Source: AWTP1-13 sp963832445 (lineage in GTDB: Bacteria; Pseudomonadota; Alphaproteobacteria; Rhizobiales; Hyphomicrobiaceae). From it: DNA of 64,000 bases. Below, in pieces: positions 8,392 to 16,941 of the stretch. The stretch is taken from assembly GCA_963832445.1 (NCBI GenBank), contig CAWHUM010000015.1, forward strand, positions 124,001 to 188,000. Reading direction: 5' to 3'. Both the position numbers and the translations under genes were made by a program. How positions within the stretch are numbered: position 1 is the first letter of the stretch; each line of letters starts with the position of its first letter. The notes under the pieces are model-generated. The model worked only from the letters and a program-made list of their open reading frames with translations, was not told the DNA's origin and did no database searches.

Positions 8392-8946
8392 ATGCGCTTG
8401 GTTCGGAGCGGCGGGCTCGCCGTACTATGCCTATTCATGGGCCTGTTCTTGGGGATCGACAACCATACCGTACACGCATCGCCGTTGGTGGACCTCCAGC
8501 GGGACGGAAAACTGATGATCGCCGGCCGCGCACTTCGCTGCGGTGCTGCGCGCAACGTGCTCGATCCGGCGCTGCCTAATCTTGGTTTGGCGGCTCCGGG
8601 TGTCGTCGTGTTCAACCCGCGCCTGCTCAATCGTCAGTCGAACACGGTGCGGCTCTTCGTTTTCCACCACGAATGCGGGCATCACCATGTCGGCGGCAAC
8701 GAGATGGCCGCCGATTGCTGGGCCGTCAAGCAAGGTGTACGGCAAGGCTGGCTCGGCCGGCAGGGGCTCGAGCAAATTTGCCGCTCGTTTGGCAATCTTC
8801 CCGCAACACCGACGCATCCAGCCAGCGCCGCGCGCTGTGCCAGCCTGCAACAGTGCTTCGCAGGCGCCACTGCATCGGCCAAGCGTCAGAACTCGGCGCT
8901 GCCGGGGCAGATGCCTGCGCCGAAGCAGATGTTGTTCCGACAGTAG
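8392..8946 (+). CDS. Secreted HExxH-motif protein (putative small zinc metalloprotease)
   Basis: This 184-residue protein has an N-terminal hydrophobic signal segment ending near residue 30 (HTVHAS). The mature part contains HECGH at residues 93-97, with a second acidic site EMAAD at 104-108. HExxH plus a downstream E-x-x-A-D is the zinc-binding layout of small gluzincin-like peptidases. Several cysteines (50, 95, 109 and others) fit an exported disulfide-bonded protein. A Shine-Dalgarno sequence (GAGGGAAG) supports the start. No family name is certain, and activity is inferred from the motif only. Confidence 0.7.
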   Translation: MRLVRSGGLAVLCLFMGLFLGIDNHTVHASPLVDLQRDGKLMIAGRALRCGAARNVLDPALPNLGLAAPGVVVFNPRLLNRQSNTVRLFVFHHECGHHHVGGNEMAADCWAVKQGVRQGWLGRQGLEQICRSFGNLPATPTHPASAARCASLQQCFAGATASAKRQNSALPGQMPAPKQMLFRQ

Positions 8947-9057
8947 GACGCTAGTCGCCCTACCATCGCCTTCAATACCGCGCTGTCGGCCGGTTCGCCT
9001 CGGCCACAACGCTACGGCCGCGCCTTGGCGCTATGGCGGACAGAAGCTTTGGCCGCG

Positions 9058-9627
9058 TCAGTTTATGCCGTCGCGCGCCCGCTTATTCCACCAAGCCTCC
9101 GTCCCGAAGAGGTAGGGATTGCTCGGGGGCGTCGCGACAAATCCGTAGCCGTAGCCCTGATATCCATAGACGGCCGCAGGTGGCGCGTAACCGTAGGCCC
9201 CAGGTGGCGCGTAGCCGTAGGCCGCAGGTGGCGCGTAGCCGTAGGCACCACGGGGTGCGTAGCCGTAGGCTCGGCGGGGTGCATAGCCGTAGGCTCGGCG
9301 GGGTGCGTAGCCGTAGGCCGCAGGCGGTGCGTAGCCGTAGGCCGCAGGCGGTGCGTAGCCGTAGGCCGCAGGTGGCGCGTAGCCGTAGGCCGCAGGCGGT
9401 GCGTAGCCATAGGCCGCAGGAGGTACATAGCCGTAGCCGGACGGGGGCGCGTAGTTCAAGTCGGCCGGCGGCCCAAAGCCGGAGGAGGGAGGCGGCGCAT
9501 AGCCATAGGCAGGGGGCGGCGGAGCATAGTATCCCCCATCCATATAGCCTTGAGCAGCTGCGGACGCAGCGGCAAATGGGGCCACCGCAAGGACTAGAGC
9601 GAGTTTGGATCCAATCGACTTCAGCAT
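9058..9627 (-). CDS. Secreted YGYAPP octapeptide-repeat protein
   Basis: This 189-residue protein has a clear signal peptide, with cleavage expected after the alanine-rich stretch near residue 25. A Pro/Tyr/Gly-rich region with YAPPP-type motifs follows. Next come 11 uninterrupted octads of the form [ARG]AYGYAP[PR] plus a degenerate first unit. The C-terminal tail is non-repetitive (EAWWNKRARDGIN). Three central octads carry Arg in place of Ala or Pro, giving a short basic patch. Pro/Tyr-rich repeats are seen in envelope, adhesive or matrix proteins, so the location is probably periplasmic or extracellular, but the function is unknown. Confidence 0.72.
   Translation of the reverse strand: MLKSIGSKLALVLAVAPFAAASAAAQGYMDGGYYAPPPPAYGYAPPPSSGFGPPADLNYAPPSGYGYVPPAAYGYAPPAAYGYAPPAAYGYAPPAAYGYAPPAAYGYAPRRAYGYAPRRAYGYAPRGAYGYAPPAAYGYAPPGAYGYAPPAAVYGYQGYGYGFVATPPSNPYLFGTEAWWNKRARDGIN
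9183..9446. repeat. 24-bp coding tandem repeat, about 11 copies
   Basis: A 24-bp unit, one per octapeptide, is repeated head to tail inside the YGYAPP protein gene. Copies differ at a few positions, mainly at the Ala/Gly/Arg and Pro/Arg codons. The array is likely to change copy number by slippage or recombination. The boundaries given are approximate. Confidence 0.8.
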
Positions 9628-9799
9628 CTGCCTGCTCCTCTCGTTCTTCGAGACGAGCCCTAACCAGCAGCCTGCGCAGGCATTCGCGATATCAGGTCTT
9701 CTGTCGATTGTTCGGGCGGCAAACCCTAAAGCTGAGGATCTTCCTGCAGGAGCTTAGCGCCCGTGCACTGAATTTACGAACTACAACCTGGCGTAGAGC

Positions 9800-12700
9800 C
9801 TATGGCGCCAGCCGCCTGAGCGTATCCTCCAGGGTCAGCTTCAGCCCCGGCTTGCGCGCTTGGGCCCTGGTAAACGCGGCATTGGCCTCCTCGGTCTTGC
9901 CCTGCGCAAGCAGGATCTGGCCGAGCGTATCGGCGCTCTCGGCGGGACTGAAGCGCGCGATCGACACCGCCTGCTGGGCATCCTTGACGGCGAGGTCCAG
10001 CCGGCCTGCCTTGAAGTGGGCCCAGGCGCGCCCGTTGTAGTAGTTGTCGTCGTTGGGATCGAGCTTGAGCGCCGAGGTGAAGTCATCGACGGCTTTGTCA
10101 AACTCGCCCCTGAGGATCCAGGCGATGCCGCGGAAGCGGAACCCTTCGTCCCATGTCGGCCTCAGCTCGAGCGCTTTGCTGAAATCCTCCACGGCGCTAT
10201 CCGGGGCGCCGCGAACGAGATGGAGGCGGCCGCGGCCGAGGAGGTGGTTGGAATCGCGCGGATCTATCTCGACGGCTTTGCTGTAGTCGGCGAGCGCTTC
10301 GTCGTACTTGCCGAGCGCTTTGTAGGAGCCGCCGCGGTAGCCATACACCTCGTCCCACTTCGGCGAGAGCTTGAGCGCTTCCGTGTAATCGGCGATGGCA
10401 AGCTCGTAGGACTTCTTGAATTCGTACGCCGTACCCCGCTGCATGTAGCCTTCGCGGTCCTTGGGAGCAAGTTCGACCACCTTGCTGTAGGTATCCGCGG
10501 CCCGATCGTAGTCTTTGTCATTGAATGCGATCTGGCCGGCAGCCTTGTAAGTCTGCGCGGCGGCCGTGGTCAGTTGCGCCGCCACCTTGGCGTTGATCGG
10601 TTGGGCCGCAGCCGCCAGCTCCCGATAGAGCGCGGCGCGGCGCGGTGTGGGCATCGGCCGCCCCTCTTTTCTGAGCTGTGCGAGGTCGGCGAAGTGAGCG
10701 ACGAGCTCTTTCAGTCTTTCATTGGATAGAACGGTTTGCTGCGTCTTTGCGTCGAGCGCCCCATCGAGCTCGACTATGGCTTTGGCGTAGGCGCCCTCCG
10801 CCAAGCGCTGGACCGCGCCGAGGAAGTGCAGATAGGCGCCGCGAGAAGCGGCGGCGTCGGCCTCATTTGCCCGCCGCACCGGCTCGTAGTGGGCACGCAC
10901 GGTCCACGTCAGCAGGCTTTCGGCCACGGGTTTACCGATCTTGTCCGCCAGCACAGCTTCACCCTTGCCCAGGCTGGCGGCCAGATCCGCCTTGTCCAGC
11001 GCGGCCTGCATATCCTTCACCGTATAGGTCTTGATCCCGTCGGCGCCGCCATCTTGCGCGCGCGGGCCTTGCAGCTCATGCAAACGGGTCTCGACTCTTG
11101 CGAATATCTCCGACAGTTGGGGCCAATTCACACGCTCGGCAAGCTTGGTTCGGCGCAAGTTGACCGCCTGCTCGATGCTTTCGACCAGAGGCTGGTCCGC
11201 GAACACTTGCTTGGGCTGCAGGCGCTCGCGCTGGGCCAGCAGGAGCCGGCTGGCGATGCCGTAGTTTTCGAGCGCGCCGGCTACGTCCTTGGGGTCTCGC
11301 TCCTGCTCGCCGCCCAGCAGGACGAAGGCCATCGGGTCGCCGCGCGCGCTGAGCGCGCGCAACTGCTGGGCGATGTCGGCGGGATAAGGCTCGGCGCTCG
11401 GGCACTGCAGCTCTACTTCGGCGAAGAAGGGGGCAATGAGGCGGCGGCTCTGCAGCGCATGCACGAAGAGCTTGCGCATCGCCGCTACGCGGTCTGGCGT
11501 ACAGTTGATCGGGCGGACTCGTACCTCCGCCAGACCTCTATCGTTCTTGCCAATCTCGCGTGCAAAGAGCGCGAGACCCAGCGGGTTGCCTGCGGCAGCA
11601 TCGACCAGGGCAAACGCCGCGCCACGCCCCGGCTCCTCCCGCTCCAGCGTGCGGTATGCATGCTCCGAGACGGCGAGCGCCCTTTGATACGAACTGGCGT
11701 GGTACTTATGCAGCAGCGTGCATTCGTGGACGTAGTTGGGGTCCTTCTCGTCGCTGCATGCGGGATGCGGACGATCCTCCGAAAAGACCTGGCGCGACGT
11801 GAACCACTTCGTCGCAAACGACGGCAGGAACCATTTGGTCTCGGGCGGCAGGAACCAGTTGTCGACAACATCGTCGTCGACGCGAGCTATGAAGCGCGGC
11901 GTCAGGGCCTCCGCCACATGGGGCATCTTGTCCATGCCGACGAGGGCAGAGACAGCCGGCAGAACGGTGTGATCCTCCGCAACGACAGCGAACAGGCCGC
12001 CGTTGGCGAGCGGCACCATCGTGCCTATCGATCTGCCCGGAGCGTAGCGGTCGAGCAGCCGACCGTCTTGTGTGAACCGCTTGATCGTGCTGCCGTCACG
12101 GATGTTCAGCACCTTATCGTCGTGCGACCAGACCATGCTTTGCGGTGAGGTCAGCTTGACCCTCGTCACGATGGTGCGCGGCTTCTTGCCCCTTCCATCC
12201 AAGTCCCAGATGTCGATCTGGCCTTCCTCGTACGCGACGAAAACGCTGCTGCCCTGATTGATGAAGCCGAAGTCCGTTACCCGGCTTGCGACAAGGGCGA
12301 TTTCGCTCAGCCAGTCTCTCGATTGCGCCTTGCCGCGATTGGGAATGTCGCTGCGATTGGGATTGTCGATGCGCAGGAGGTTGCCGTCACGGCGAACCAG
12401 TCCCGCGGCGGCGCCTCCCGCTTTGGTCTCCTGCCATTGGCGCGGGGCGTGCTCAGCGATGAAGGCTTCGTTTGAGCCGCGGCTGACGAGGACGCGTAGT
12501 GCGACCGGCGGCCCCGTGTCCCTGCTGTCGAGCTTGTCAGAGAATAGACCGGAGAGGACGAAATCGGCGGTCAGCAACGGATCGGCGGCATTGCCCGTCT
12601 TGACGCGTGCAGGCGTGCTCAGTCGCCCAGTCTTGAGATTGAATGCCGCAACATGGGCAGCCGACTGCACGCGCGCCTCGCGAGTGGCCTCTTTGCCGAT

Positions 12701-13888
12701 CTCGGCGAACTCCGGCGCCACCATGAGCACGAGAACCTGGTCATTCGCTGTATCAAGCGCATGCGCGACGTAGCGAACAAACGGCACTCCTCGGTTCTGC
12801 TCCTTGTCTCTCGCTTGTTCCGCACTCTGTTCCTGCTTGTCGCGAATCTTTCTGAAGGCCTCGACCGCGGCGTCGCGCAGGCTCAACTTTCTCGCGGCAT
12901 CGAACGTGCCGGGCTGCAGGAGATAGAGCAGGCCGCCGCTGGTTATGTCGCCGAGCGTGGAGCGGTTCGCGCCGACGAGCCCGGATCCGCTTGCGCCAAG
13001 CCAGTTGATCGATTGGCAGCCCGGTATGCATTTGTACTCGGGGAGATCGGCGACGGCTTCGGCGCGCCGCTTCAACACGTCCGAGCCTGTTCCGCGCTGG
13101 GGGGCGAACACGACGCTCTTGGTCGGGAAATTGAAGTCGATGATCTGCTTCTCGTAGTCCCGGTAGTAAAGGGTGTTGAACTGACGTTTGCCCTGTTGGA
13201 CGTTGAGCTCCATCGAGGCAACCGTCCATGCCGGCGTGATGCGGTCCGGCGCGTACTGGGCAAAGAACTTGCCGCTATCGTCGGGATCGATGGTCGTCAG
13301 CGCCGGCATGTCCCAGCGGTCCGTGCGATTCAGCTCCAAAGCGTCGCCCTTGACGCTCACCTCGTACATCACAAGCTGAGTTTCGGAGTAGGCGAACAAT
13401 TGATCCTTGCCGAGGCGAATGAAGGGGGCAACCGGTTCCACGCCGGCTGTCGGGTCCGATGTCGCTCTCCAGTTCTCCATCGGTTGTGTTGCGCGTAGGG
13501 GCCGCCATTGGTTGCCAGGCTCGAGCCGCGCTGCCTCTACGTTGCCGTCGGGCTCGACCCATACGCACAAATCGTCGTAGCAGCTGATCGCGAACTCGTT
13601 CTTGCGGTCCTTGACGCGAGCGTCGCGGCGCAGCTGTGCCGTGGGTCCCTGCAACCCGCCCTTGGGATTGAAGCGCCACCCGTGAAGGGTGCCGTGCTTG
13701 TCGACGCCAACCAGCAGGGGTTGGGTGCTGCCTCTGGTGAAGGTAATGGCCCGAATGTCGTCGACGCTGTAGACCGAGAAGTAGTTTGGCGCCGGAGAAT
13801 CGCCACGCAGGGCAAACAGCTCGGCATCGCCGCGCTCCGACAACAGGGCGGCGTGGGTTGAATCCGGGCTGGTGATGAGCGTTCGCAC
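9800..13888 (-). CDS. WD40-like propeller plus TPR protein; probably the C-terminal part of the upstream caspase gene
   Basis: Read alone this is 1362 residues from a GTG with no good ribosome-binding site. The first half has beta-propeller-like blades. A mixed helical region follows, and the last 270 or so residues form about seven TPR units (for example YDEALADYSKAVEIDPRD). Both features are protein-interaction scaffolds. The same frame runs upstream without a start codon to a TAG near 14047. There it encodes a WD40-like blade (AAFTPDGKYIVWTSDG) that continues the caspase protein if one base is removed near 14032-14036. I therefore regard it as the second half of one gene of about 2209 codons (9800-16430). 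Confidence 0.8.
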   Translation of the reverse strand: MRTLITSPDSTHAALLSERGDAELFALRGDSPAPNYFSVYSVDDIRAITFTRGSTQPLLVGVDKHGTLHGWRFNPKGGLQGPTAQLRRDARVKDRKNEFAISCYDDLCVWVEPDGNVEAARLEPGNQWRPLRATQPMENWRATSDPTAGVEPVAPFIRLGKDQLFAYSETQLVMYEVSVKGDALELNRTDRWDMPALTTIDPDDSGKFFAQYAPDRITPAWTVASMELNVQQGKRQFNTLYYRDYEKQIIDFNFPTKSVVFAPQRGTGSDVLKRRAEAVADLPEYKCIPGCQSINWLGASGSGLVGANRSTLGDITSGGLLYLLQPGTFDAARKLSLRDAAVEAFRKIRDKQEQSAEQARDKEQNRGVPFVRYVAHALDTANDQVLVLMVAPEFAEIGKEATREARVQSAAHVAAFNLKTGRLSTPARVKTGNAADPLLTADFVLSGLFSDKLDSRDTGPPVALRVLVSRGSNEAFIAEHAPRQWQETKAGGAAAGLVRRDGNLLRIDNPNRSDIPNRGKAQSRDWLSEIALVASRVTDFGFINQGSSVFVAYEEGQIDIWDLDGRGKKPRTIVTRVKLTSPQSMVWSHDDKVLNIRDGSTIKRFTQDGRLLDRYAPGRSIGTMVPLANGGLFAVVAEDHTVLPAVSALVGMDKMPHVAEALTPRFIARVDDDVVDNWFLPPETKWFLPSFATKWFTSRQVFSEDRPHPACSDEKDPNYVHECTLLHKYHASSYQRALAVSEHAYRTLEREEPGRGAAFALVDAAAGNPLGLALFAREIGKNDRGLAEVRVRPINCTPDRVAAMRKLFVHALQSRRLIAPFFAEVELQCPSAEPYPADIAQQLRALSARGDPMAFVLLGGEQERDPKDVAGALENYGIASRLLLAQRERLQPKQVFADQPLVESIEQAVNLRRTKLAERVNWPQLSEIFARVETRLHELQGPRAQDGGADGIKTYTVKDMQAALDKADLAASLGKGEAVLADKIGKPVAESLLTWTVRAHYEPVRRANEADAAASRGAYLHFLGAVQRLAEGAYAKAIVELDGALDAKTQQTVLSNERLKELVAHFADLAQLRKEGRPMPTPRRAALYRELAAAAQPINAKVAAQLTTAAAQTYKAAGQIAFNDKDYDRAADTYSKVVELAPKDREGYMQRGTAYEFKKSYELAIADYTEALKLSPKWDEVYGYRGGSYKALGKYDEALADYSKAVEIDPRDSNHLLGRGRLHLVRGAPDSAVEDFSKALELRPTWDEGFRFRGIAWILRGEFDKAVDDFTSALKLDPNDDNYYNGRAWAHFKAGRLDLAVKDAQQAVSIARFSPAESADTLGQILLAQGKTEEANAAFTRAQARKPGLKLTLEDTLRRLAP

Positions 13889-13967
13889 TACGCTGCCGTA
13901 GCGCGGCTGAGTGGCCAGCAGTCTTCCGCTCTCCGCGTCCGCAATGTTGAGGGGTTTGCCCTGGCCG

Positions 13968-16430
13968 TCACTGGTCCAAACGATGTACTTGCCATCGGGT
14001 GTGAACGCGGCCTTGGCCGACTTGGGCGTGACCCCCTTCGAAGTCTTCTAGGGCAACTTCCGCATTGTGCTTCAGCAACTCCGTGACGATGTTCGTGAAA
14101 TCCAGACGCAGCTCGGGGGTGAGCTGTTTGTCGTAGTCTTTGACGATGCGGTGGGCAGCGAGCGCCAGCGATCGCGCCTCGTCGGCGTTGTCCGCGGCCA
14201 GCTTCTCGCGGGCCTTGGTGAGCAATAGCCTGAATTGCCCTTCGTAGGCTTGGCCTTGCCAGGTCTGCAGCTGATATCGCTGCCACATGAAGAAGGTGGC
14301 GATGCCACCCAGCAGCAGCAGCGCGGCCACCGATGCATTGAGAGAAAACCTGAGCCGCCGTGCCCGCGCCTTCTCGCGCTCGGCCTTCGCCCTGATCTCC
14401 TTCAGCTTCTCATCGGCCTCGGTGCGATGCCTGCTGTCGGGATACTGGGCGATGAAGCTCTCGAGCAGCTGCTCACTGTTGCTGGTGCTGGTGAGCGCCC
14501 AGTACTCCTGCTCGCGCTGCTTGGAGTTGTCCTTCTGCTGCCTGTCCAGCTCCTCGCGCGAGAGAACCCGATGCTCGATGTTGCGGTTGCTCTGTTTGAA
14601 GGCGAAGTGATCGACCATGAGCGAGGATTGGTCCCATGGCAGCTGACGCCCATCGGTCTTCTCGTTGACCTCCTTGCGCACGACCCGCATCATCTGCCCG
14701 ATGTCTTCATCCTCGGCGCTGATGTGCTGGAGCAGCGAAGCGGCAAACGGGCTGTGCTGCCCCGCCGCGCCGTCGCTTGCGGTTGCTCCGGGCTGCGTGG
14801 AGAAGGCGATGAAGGTGCCGGCAGGGGCGCCGAGGTTGGCAAAGCCCCTGCGCAGCGAACGGGAAAGCGAGCGGCCCTGGAAGGGGTTGTCGCGGCAGCA
14901 GTCGAGAATGATGATCCCGACCTTGCCCAATTCCTCCAGGGGATCGAGGAGCGTGCTGAGCGAGACCGAGCTCTGGCGAAGCTCGGTCAGGGTGGCGGGA
15001 TTGCAATCGATGGGGAGCACGTAGTTCTCGCCATCGATCTGCACGCCGTGGCCGGCGTAGAAGATGAGGCCCACGTGGCAAGCGGTGAGATCGTCCTTGA
15101 ACTTGACGATGGCCTGCACCATCGCGTGCTCATTGGCATCGCGCAGCAGCGTGACGCTGAAATCGAGCGACTTGAGGCTTTCGGCGATGGCGTCGGCATC
15201 GCGTGTTGGATTGCCGAGCATCGAGGCCCCGGCGTATTGGCCGTTGCCGATCACCAGCGCGATGCGCTTGGAGCCGGCTGCGATGTGGCGCACCTGTTGG
15301 GGCGAGGCGACGGGCGCACTCTTGAGGATGCCGAACTCGAGGCGGGCATCCATGTCGGGGGAGTAGATGCCGTCGGCGAAGCTGAACTTCTTGCGTTGCA
15401 GGCTGGTGAGCGCCTTGGTCTCCTGGGCGCCGAAGACTCCGGTCGGCTTCAAGGAGAGCTTGCGCTGCAGGCTCGACACCAGCTCGCCGCGCGAGCCGTG
15501 CCGCAGCCGTGTCAGGCGCTCGAGCACCACGCTCGAGTTGCCGGCGGCCCCCGACCGGCGCAGCTTTGAGGCGATCGAGGCCTCGACGCCCGTCACCAGG
15601 ATGTAGTCGAAGCGCTTGCCATTGTCGCCGCGGCTTCCCAGCCCCGCCGCATTGCGGAACTGCGCCCACTCGCCGGTGTGGCCCGCATCGAACCCGCCGC
15701 GGACGGTCTGGCACCCGCGCGAGCGGAACGCTCTGAGGTTGAACGAGGGGTGGAGGTTGTCGTGCGGAATCGACGAGTCAAATATGTCGCTCGTGTCATA
15801 GCGCACGTCATAGACCGTGCGCAGAACAGCCACGCGCTCCTGCTGTTCCTTGTCGTGGCCGGTGCCCAGCCGGAGGCACCCGGGGATCTGGTGCTTGCCG
15901 TGCGGGCCGACAAAGTAGGGATAGCAGCCGCTCGGCAGCAGGTTGGTCCTGGGATCGCCGCGGCCGCGCTGGAAATAGTCGTGCACGTAGCCGTACCACG
16001 GCACGGTGGAGCCGATGAAGCCCGAGAGCTGCTTGGTGTTGGTGTCGTAGACGCCGATGACGCAGCGGAACTCGCGATGATCCGGGCGGGTGAGGCGCAG
16101 CCGCAGGCTTGCACCGCTGGCGCTGCCGCCGCCGACCAGCATCGCCCCGCGCAGGCCGAACAGGATGCGATCTTCCTCGCGCGTCGGCTCGAACCGGTTC
16201 TCCCGGATGATCAGCTCCAGATCGGCTCCGGTGAACTCGAACTCTTCCTCGGCAAAGGCCGCATCGAGATGCCGGTAGTCGGGATTGTGCTTGTCCTCAG
16301 CCCAGCTGACATCGTCCGGGGCAAAGGCCTGGGCGCCGCGTGGCGGGGTCGTTAGCTCCTGGCATTCCTCTTCCGCCTCGTACCACCAGTCCAACTCGAA
16401 ATCGTCGCCCGCACTCGAAACTGACGCCAT
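13968..16430 (-). CDS. Caspase-family (C14) protein with membrane segment; 3' end frameshifted into the WD40/TPR frame
   Basis: This 820-residue frame has an acidic, Trp-rich N-terminus. Residues about 70-290 follow, with a cysteine motif SRGCQTVRG (Cys240) and nearby His223/His227, reminiscent of L,D-transpeptidase or endolysin-like enzymes. Next is a peptidoglycan-binding-like segment (about 315-365). A caspase domain lies at about 385-612, with catalytic His461 in YAGHGVQ and Cys512 in DCCRDNPF. A membrane helix occupies about 697-715. After residue 798 the frame runs into 22 unlike residues and stops. Dropping one base from the five-C run at 14032-14036 joins it to the downstream WD40/TPR frame. 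Caspase-like proteases cleave proteins in cell-death, stress or defence settings; the target here is unknown. Confidence 0.85.
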   Translation of the reverse strand: MASVSSAGDDFELDWWYEAEEECQELTTPPRGAQAFAPDDVSWAEDKHNPDYRHLDAAFAEEEFEFTGADLELIIRENRFEPTREEDRILFGLRGAMLVGGGSASGASLRLRLTRPDHREFRCVIGVYDTNTKQLSGFIGSTVPWYGYVHDYFQRGRGDPRTNLLPSGCYPYFVGPHGKHQIPGCLRLGTGHDKEQQERVAVLRTVYDVRYDTSDIFDSSIPHDNLHPSFNLRAFRSRGCQTVRGGFDAGHTGEWAQFRNAAGLGSRGDNGKRFDYILVTGVEASIASKLRRSGAAGNSSVVLERLTRLRHGSRGELVSSLQRKLSLKPTGVFGAQETKALTSLQRKKFSFADGIYSPDMDARLEFGILKSAPVASPQQVRHIAAGSKRIALVIGNGQYAGASMLGNPTRDADAIAESLKSLDFSVTLLRDANEHAMVQAIVKFKDDLTACHVGLIFYAGHGVQIDGENYVLPIDCNPATLTELRQSSVSLSTLLDPLEELGKVGIIILDCCRDNPFQGRSLSRSLRRGFANLGAPAGTFIAFSTQPGATASDGAAGQHSPFAASLLQHISAEDEDIGQMMRVVRKEVNEKTDGRQLPWDQSSLMVDHFAFKQSNRNIEHRVLSREELDRQQKDNSKQREQEYWALTSTSNSEQLLESFIAQYPDSRHRTEADEKLKEIRAKAEREKARARRLRFSLNASVAALLLLGGIATFFMWQRYQLQTWQGQAYEGQFRLLLTKAREKLAADNADEARSLALAAHRIVKDYDKQLTPELRLDFTNIVTELLKHNAEVALEDFEGGHAQVGQGRVHTRWQVHRLDQ

Positions 16431-16941
16431 GTCGTTCCCCGTAATACTTCCCAGCGATGTTCAATCAGCGTCGAACGTTCCCGCCTCAGGGCCGCAATCA
16501 TCCGTCAGGCCCCGGGGCTGGCAATCACGTTGGTTGTGTCTGTCGGGCGCGGCAAGCGTCGCGTCGGCCGTGCAAAAGGCGCCGTTGCCGACAGGGGCAC
16601 CGCATTATTCACGGCGCCGCCCAGCGTGCGCTGACCGCTACCAGATCAATCCTCGAGTAGAACGCACCATAGAAGACCAAAAGCCTAGCGGGACTTCTGG
16701 GAAACAGCGTGGCAGCCCGCGAAATTCCCTGGAGTGTTGCTGAAACAGCAAGATAGCAGGGCCTCCCCATGCGCACGGTGCTGCCGAGCACAGGGGGAAA
16801 TTCCTCTTGAACGTCGCCCCCGGCGCATGACAATTGCGTGATCTCACGTCGAGCCGTGGACCCAGCCGGACCCTTTCGCCGCCTTATGGCCTGCGCTACC
16901 TCCAGCACGAACTTTGGCTGCACCACACAAGGCCCTGGCCG
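16431..16941. other. 511-bp divergent intergenic region
   Basis: It separates the divergent caspase gene and molybdenum hydroxylase operon and must hold promoters for both. I see no convincing -35/-10 pair, RNA gene or conserved small ORF. Short reading frames inside it lack ribosome-binding sites and look like chance. Confidence 0.5.

Noticed and set aside
9183..9446. Regular 24-bp repeats that could suggest a CRISPR array
   Set aside because: Copies are head to tail without unique spacers and encode an in-frame octapeptide. No cas gene is near.
10736..12148. 470-residue plus-strand open frame inside the WD40/TPR gene
   Set aside because: Shadow frame. The minus strand encodes regular TPR and propeller sequence across it.
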